A DNA stretch of 64,000 bases from Fennellomyces sp. T-0311 (lineage: Eukaryota > Mucoromycota > Mucoromycetes > Mucorales > Lichtheimiaceae): positions 62,001-126,000 of the forward strand of contig JALLLT010000008.1 in assembly GCA_025266875.1 (NCBI GenBank). Direction: 5' to 3'. The notes under the pieces were generated by a model, which saw nothing but the letters and a program-made list of their open reading frames with translations, did not search any database and was not told the origin of the DNA. Shown piece after piece: positions 58,813-64,000 of this stretch. Each line of letters begins with the position of its first letter. Positions within the stretch are counted from its first letter, which is position 1. The translations under genes and the position numbers were made by a program.

Positions 58813-59733
58813 AGTGACTTTTTAAAACTTAAAACTTAGAGTAAAGCCGGTAATCCGCCCGCTCCAGGTGCCGAATATTCTGCCGAAATCACAGTAGACG
58901 TAGTAGATGTTCATTTTGCATCAGAGCTTAGCATAAAGTTAAGCAGTTTAATTCAAAAGTTATAATTGATTTTATGAGAGGTAACAGACCTGCTCCTAAA
59001 GGTATGAGGCCTATCCTTACGGTTCGAATGTTTCGTCATACTATAACAGAAGTATGATGAATTACATGCTTGAAAAAACCAAACGGCGAAAAACAGCTCG
59101 GTGTAGTTAGAGACGGAATATACGTAGCGAGAATGGCCGCTGCCATAGTTTCATTGAGAGTATTGCAGAAGCACATAGTTTATGTATGATTTCCTTGGGG
59201 GAAACCGGTCAAGTATTGGATGAGTTGGGCGTTGCTTGATTCGCCGTTTTGCTCGTCGTCTTCTTGCGGGTGGATCAGGTTGTCGATCCGGTGCAGAACT
59301 CGGAGTAGGGTAAACAGTTTAGCATATTGAAACAGACCAGGCTCGTAAGATTCTTAGGACAATAGACGGAGTTTTTACTGGTACATACAGTGCGTTTATG
59401 CTCCGTGTTGTCATTCATTTTATGGCATGTATTAAGTGATATAATACGCATCAGCTTTTAAAGAATAATTATGTACAGATAAAAAAAAATAGTAGTGCCA
59501 CAATAAACAAAATAAGTGCTCACCATGATGTATAGTTCATCGATTGAAGCACTACCTGTAGCAAAAGCAATGGTACCATCTTACAAAAGCCGGTGACCTT
59601 TAATATGTGAATGGTCGCTAGATACGCAATACATAAAAGCGTTTGAGACCGATCGTTATAGTGCATTGCAGATTCCTCTGATGTAAGATTTCGCTGCATG
59701 CATCTGAATATGCCTGCTGCTGAAGATCGTGGC

Positions 59734-59740
59734 TATATAA
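59734..59740 (+). promoter_or_regulatory. TATA box of the HPGD-like dehydrogenase gene
   Basis: TATATAA lies 52 bp before the ATG at 59792. Confidence 0.55.
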
Positions 59741-59791
59741 TGCCGCTATGAAGCATAAGCATTTAATCTTCACTTTCTAATTGTGATAACG

Positions 59792-61174
59792 ATGGTAGCT
59801 GATTTTTTTAGTGATAAAGTAGCTGTTATTACTGGTGGAGTTCGTAACATTGGCAAGGCCGTAGCTCATGCTCTTGTCGAGCGTGGAACAAGAGTCGTGA
59901 TCGGCGATATTCTATCAGTTGAAGGACAAGAAACTGTCAGAGAGTTTAATGAAAGGTAGGCGGAATATCATTCACTAAAACTTATTAACCGATGTATAGA
60001 GCGGGGAAAAAGGTAGCAGCTTTTCAATATACTGATGTAACAAAGTACAAGGACATGATGGCGCTGTTCGATCTGGCTGAGGCCGAGTTTGGTGGTGTGG
60101 ATGTACGTTTTGAGCATTGTTTTCACGAATCGAAGCGTAACTTTTTAATAGATTGCTTTTCTGAATGCCGGTATTCCCGTCTCTCAAGATATATTGCTAG
60201 ACCCATTTGATGGTACGTCTTTACCACATTGCTAATTTGAAAGCAACACATGCGTTCGTAGTCACTTACATCCGCGTGGCTATATTATTAGATGCGAATG
60301 ACGAGAAACTCATAAAAGTCAATATACTTGGTGTTATCAAAGGAACCAAGGTTGCTGCCATGCATTTGGCTAAGCGCGGCGGGGGAGTGATCGTCAATAC
60401 TGCATCTACGTTGGGTATTGAACCGCTAGAGTACGTGAATCTCTTGTTATCCACAAAGCTACATATTCTAATCAGAAACTAAAAAGCTACTCGGGTGTAT
60501 ACAATGCATCAAAGGCGGCTGTAATTAATTGGTCAAGAAGCTTTTCATCGCTTCCAGATGTATGCAACGTTCGTATTAACGCAGGTATGGCTACGTAATA
60601 TCTATAAACAAATGCACAGTAAGCTCAACACCATACGCTATATACATAAATTACTACTGCCTCACAAACGAAAAGTCTGCCCTCACGCTATCGGTTAGTC
60701 GGTACCTCAAAAGAGACGTCGTTTACTCATCAAAAAGTATCCGCATTAATAGATACCGTCTTTTTGGAAACCTTTCCCAGCTTGCATAAAGACTTGGGAG
60801 CACTTGAAAGAAATCAAATCGCAGATATCAAAACAGTCGTCAGAGCTGCATTGCTATTGATGGAAGATCAAGACCGTAATGGTAAGTCATTAAGAGAGCA
60901 TGAAGAAAACTGCTAACATTTCTGCCAAGGCCAAGTGCTTCAAGCCTTGCCTGACGACGTTATCACGGTTCAAAAAAAACAAAATTTATATGACGGACGT
61001 AAGTTTTTAGTACGTATGTCTAATAATATAGACAAGACAGTAACATTGCTCGTATTAGTGATAGAAAAATCAGAGAAAGCTGTCGCAGGTGCCCCGCAAG
61101 TGAAGGCAAGGGCACAGGAGGAATTTAAGCAGAAATTCGATCGAGCGATGAAGCGATACTTTAGCAAGTTGTAG
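59792..61174 (+). CDS. Short-chain dehydrogenase, 15-hydroxyprostaglandin-dehydrogenase-like
   Basis: Eight exons: 59792-59955, 60000-60102, 60152-60212, 60292-60430, 60487-60584, 60676-60693 (18 nt), 60738-60881, 60930-61174. Total 972 nt, 323 residues. The Rossmann motif is TGGVRNIG (Asn in place of the middle Gly). It is followed by GDILSVEGQE, the NAG motif in FLNAGIP, the catalytic Ser in VNTASTLG, and the YNASK active-site Tyr and Lys. The order and the C-terminal LLMEDQDRNGQVLQ resemble NAD-dependent HPGD, which oxidises hydroxyl groups of oxylipins. The substrate here is unknown. The 18-nt exon and the 44-nt intron with a GTTAGT donor are needed to keep the frame. The tail after DDV is longer than usual. 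Confidence 0.8.
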
Positions 61175-61614
61175 TATGCGATAGCAGTTGCCTACGTAGT
61201 GGATACTGTGGAACCGTGTTGCTACTTCGTCATGTTTGTCGCACTGGATGACAAAAATCAGTCGTGCAATAGAAATAAAGGGTGGTGTGCCGCTCTTTTT
61301 AAAGTAATTGACGCCAGTTGCTGGAAAAAAGGGATCAGCTACATATGCACCTGGGATGTTAAATAGTATATATACAAAGTACATCATATTATCGTCATGG
61401 TGAGCAGTTATCTGCATTTCGCCTGTTCAATACTGCCTTAGAGCAGAGTGTTAAGAATGGCATTATACGTTTGGATACGAAGAAGGAGGGATATGTGTTA
61501 TGGCAATAAAAAACAGTTTGTCAAATTGCTTGTATTTACAGATTACTCGTATTTACTCGGAGGTATCGTCGTATTATTGTGTGGCGTGGGCTGCGCGGTC
61601 GGGTAAAAGGAGGC
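61175..61614. other. Convergent intergenic region
   Basis: Between the stops of the dehydrogenase (plus) and the Abraxas-like gene (minus). No gene recognised. Confidence 0.5.
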
Positions 61615-62638
61615 TTACGTGTATGGTGATTGTTGCTTCCTTGCTGACGCATTTTTCATTTGCTCGATTTCTTCCATCAAGGATCGCACCTCGTCTTCTT
61701 TTCGAATGACTGCACTGGTCGCAGTCTATTCACAAAGGTTATTAATGGATGCATGATTAGACAACGATTTTCCTTACAGTAAGAGCTTCTATGGCTTTAT
61801 GATACACACTGTCGTATTGCGAAATGATGTTTTGTGAATCAATACCGGTCAATATTTGAGGGTTGCTCATCCTGAATAGCACATCAATTTTAAGTACGAC
61901 CATTTGTTGCATATCCGGTACATACGTTGTGGAAGGGAGAAACTGTTGATAGGCAAGAGTGCTTTCGGTCATATTAACTATATTTATCGGTATCCTTTCG
62001 TGTCTGTGTTGCCATGGATGTTGGTAGCCGCGGAAACAATCCGTTAAAAAGAAAAGGCATACCTCTCAGCACCCCAGTAAGCAATATCATGCGCGTGCGT
62101 TGATGCATCGTTCTCTTCGACAAGAAGTGCAGTCAGGATCGCCATACCGGAGAACTGTGGCAACACCGTCTTCATATTGGCCAACAATGTCTGTTCTCTG
62201 ACGGATAAAGTCATGAAGGACTGTCGACGAAAGCGAAAGTATCCAACGACGTTCTCTTTTTTATCGCCAAGTTGGTTGTACAACGTATCAACGTCGATTT
62301 GACCCTGAGCATTATAGAAACGTCCCCGACTTAGACTGTGGCCCTCGATGACTTTATGAGCATGAGTAAAAGGGCATTGCTGTATTGAATATATAGACAG
62401 CTTACTCGTAAGGTGCTCGAGTGCGTCGTTGGATTGGTCAGACACATCGTCAATGGCGCCGATTGTCCGGGTTGCTGTCATTCCCATCAGGAAGCCTTCC
62501 TGATCCACACAAAGAATGGGTCGATTAGCAATGCTTCCGAAAGAGGGACGGTTTACGTACTAGGTCAGTTTCCGAGTTTGTGCATTGGTGCAATAGTGCG
62601 GACAGGACTGTACCGCTTGTACGAACGGAATGGTTCAT
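61615..62638 (-). CDS. Abraxas/FAM175-type (inactive MPN) subunit of a BRISC-like deubiquitinase
   Basis: Exons 62638-62561, 62499-62406, 62351-62063, 62003-61778 and 61725-61615, total 798 nt, 265 residues. The start SGTVLSALLHQC with EGFLMGMTATRTI matches the Abraxas MPN domain. The conserved FRFRRQSFMTLSVREQTLLANM helix and IAYWGAER follow. A C-terminal coiled coil (IRKEDEVRSLMEEIEQMKNA) would pair with the catalytic BRCC36-type subunit. No JAMM zinc ligands are seen, as expected for this pseudo-enzyme family. The BRISC complex removes Lys63-linked ubiquitin in animals. There is no BRCT-binding pSPxF tail, so it is closer to Abro1 than to Abraxas 1. The start codons of this gene and Svp26 are only 98 bp apart. 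Confidence 0.82.
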
Positions 62639-62736
62639 ACCGAAAAGAAAAACTGGGCTAAAGTTGCTCGCCGCTTCAAAGGGTTTCCTAAAGCGGGTTG
62701 AGAAAAGAGGGCTTTGCTCATCTTTTCAACCTAAAA
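62639..62736. promoter_or_regulatory. Short bidirectional promoter
   Basis: Only 98 bp separate the start codons of the Abraxas-like gene (minus) and Svp26 (plus). Both promoters and leaders must share this space or overlap the genes. No TATA box is visible. Confidence 0.6.
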
Positions 62737-63781
62737 ATGTCATTTTTACATCTCGTTGCCTATGGCGCGGTTGTTCTGGGCTTCTGCTTTCTAGTGCTCA
62801 GTCTAGGTAAACGCGTCCCACTGTCGAAGCGTCGAATGCGTAACTGAATCTTGTTGTCGACTAGCCTGCGGTTTATACTACTTGGCAGAGCTGGTAATCT
62901 CTATTTTTCAGGCACGTGAAAACAGCACGGTCAAACTAAATGCCAAGGGCTAGGTTGAAGAGTACACGGTATATACTCGCAAAGTCATCAAGACAATGAC
63001 GGTGGTAAGGACCATGGGAAAGAGAGTCAAACAAAAAGAGCAAAGAGAGAGAGAGAAGGCTTACAACAGTATTCCAGGCAGTTGTAGCTATTCACGTGTT
63101 ACTGTGGATAGTGGATCGGTTACCGTTCTTGCAGCTGGCATTCTCGATCCTATGCCATGGCGTGTATACTTTAAACCTAAAGACGTTCCCTTTTATCAGT
63201 TTGACGAGCGTGCCGTTTATCGCCAGTTGTGGTATGCGCATGATTTTTTTTTTTGATTGTTTGAAGGAGCGTCACTGAAAGGCCTTTTTTTAGCGCTCGT
63301 GTTTGTCGATCACTTTTTATGGTTTAAATTCTTTACTACGCATTATCGACCATTCATGGACATTGCCGCATTTTTTGGCGTGTGCGTCTGGCTCATTCCA
63401 TTCACTTACTTTATCAGTCTCAGCGCTAACGACAATGCGTTGCCCACGACAGGAGGTAACCATCGTCACCGCATGATTTGTAACCTGGTGTACTGACACT
63501 GCTGCTTAGAAACGAGTAACACAGCAACCGTAGATGCTATCCCGTCACACCATAAGAAAGGGCTGCTGCGCTCCGTCTTCAGCGTATTCGACCGGAAAAA
63601 TAACGACGTCTTACCAACAACCCCATCCATCCCTACACCAGCATCGTATGATCCATTAGCGAGCAGCAGTAACAGTAGTACCATGGCCGGTGCCCCCATG
63701 TCTAGTAACCAGTCCTGGTCATCTGTCAGCTACCGCGATAACAGCAGTACATCGTCCATCCAGCATCGAAAAGCGATGTAA
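62737..63781 (+). CDS. SVP26: Svp26/TEX261-type ER-Golgi membrane protein
   Basis: Exons 62737-62806, 62865-62893, 62954-63004, 63078-63231, 63294-63455 and 63510-63781, total 738 nt, 245 residues. Four membrane spans are visible: AVVLGFCFLVLSLACGLYYL; VVAIHVLLWIVDRLPFLQLAFSIL; FPFISLTSVPFIASCALVFVDHFLW; and FFGVCVWLIPFTYFISL. The conserved EEYTVYTRKVIK and VDHFLWF are family signatures. The cytosolic tail is Ser-rich and low-complexity. Svp26 acts as an adaptor that loads selected Golgi membrane proteins, such as mannosyltransferases, into COPII vesicles. Confidence 0.9.
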
Positions 63782-64000
63782 CAGATCATATTTTTGCCTC
63801 AGCATGGACGACATTGCGACACCTCCTTTTGTAACATGATAATGAATAAATGCGTTATATAACTGCAGCCTCCCAACAACGTCGATGCGCGATGAACGTT
63901 AAAATCACCCGCGACGTCAGATGAGCATCTTGTTTTCCAAGAAAAAAAGAGGGAGATAAGGATCACGTAAGGACCCATGGTTTGCTCAGATGACGCTTCT

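Larger units (their letters stand above)
58477..59791. other. Intergenic, 1.3 kb
   Basis: Holds the short-unit array at 58727-58812 (separate entry) and otherwise AT-rich sequence without a gene. Confidence 0.5.

Overview
The window is nuclear DNA of a filamentous fungus, most likely an early-diverging one (Mucoromycota, probably Mucorales). The evidence is many genes with 44-138 nt GT-AG introns, TATA-like boxes 50-80 bp upstream of several ATGs, a mix of fungal proteins (NDT80/PhoG factor, Zn2Cys6 factor, DUF2421 exporter-like protein) and animal-like proteins missing from the model yeasts (a BRWD/PHIP-type WD40-bromodomain protein, an Abraxas/FAM175-type BRISC subunit), and fungal transposons. 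I do not name a species. Exon joins were worked out by hand; for most genes they give a length divisible by three.

Layout. 0.4-7.3 kb is a transposon and repeat island: an apparently intact Crypton tyrosine recombinase, a 244-bp-period tandem repeat, a frameshifted Tc1/mariner element, a 270-bp tandem repeat with an 80-bp hairpin-rich core, and hAT debris. 7.8-19.6 kb holds a small secreted cysteine-rich protein, a DYRK kinase and the BRWD/PHIP gene. 21.8-33.1 kb holds a membrane protein with a PPxY tail, a mitochondrial acyl-CoA dehydrogenase, an NmrA-like protein, an NDT80-type factor, the AFG1 ATPase and a DUF2421/FUSC-type membrane protein. 33.1-35.6 kb is AT-rich and empty. 35.6-40.9 kb holds a double-Zn2Cys6 factor and the replisome adaptor Ctf4/WDHD1. 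41.3-46.5 kb is AT-rich and contains two paralogous secreted proteins. 46.5-48.0 kb holds a small RRM protein and the SNARE Vti1. 48.4-51.3 kb has inverted copies of the hairpin repeat and a Helitron relic. 51.3-53.1 kb is a cytochrome P450. 55.6-63.8 kb holds a SpoU methyltransferase, a MEF2-like MADS factor, an HPGD-like dehydrogenase, the BRISC-type subunit and, divergently from it, Svp26/TEX261.

Genes do not form a cluster or a single pathway. Housekeeping functions (replication, chromatin, secretory traffic, mitochondria) sit in compact blocks, while secreted proteins, the P450 and transposons sit in or beside AT-rich, gene-poor stretches. The most unusual observations are the dispersed 80-bp hairpin element with telomere-like flanks, a possible 2-nt microexon in the BRWD gene, the paired secreted proteins of unknown family, the 244-bp repeat beside the Tc1 element, and a short array of about 16-nt units at 58.73 kb.
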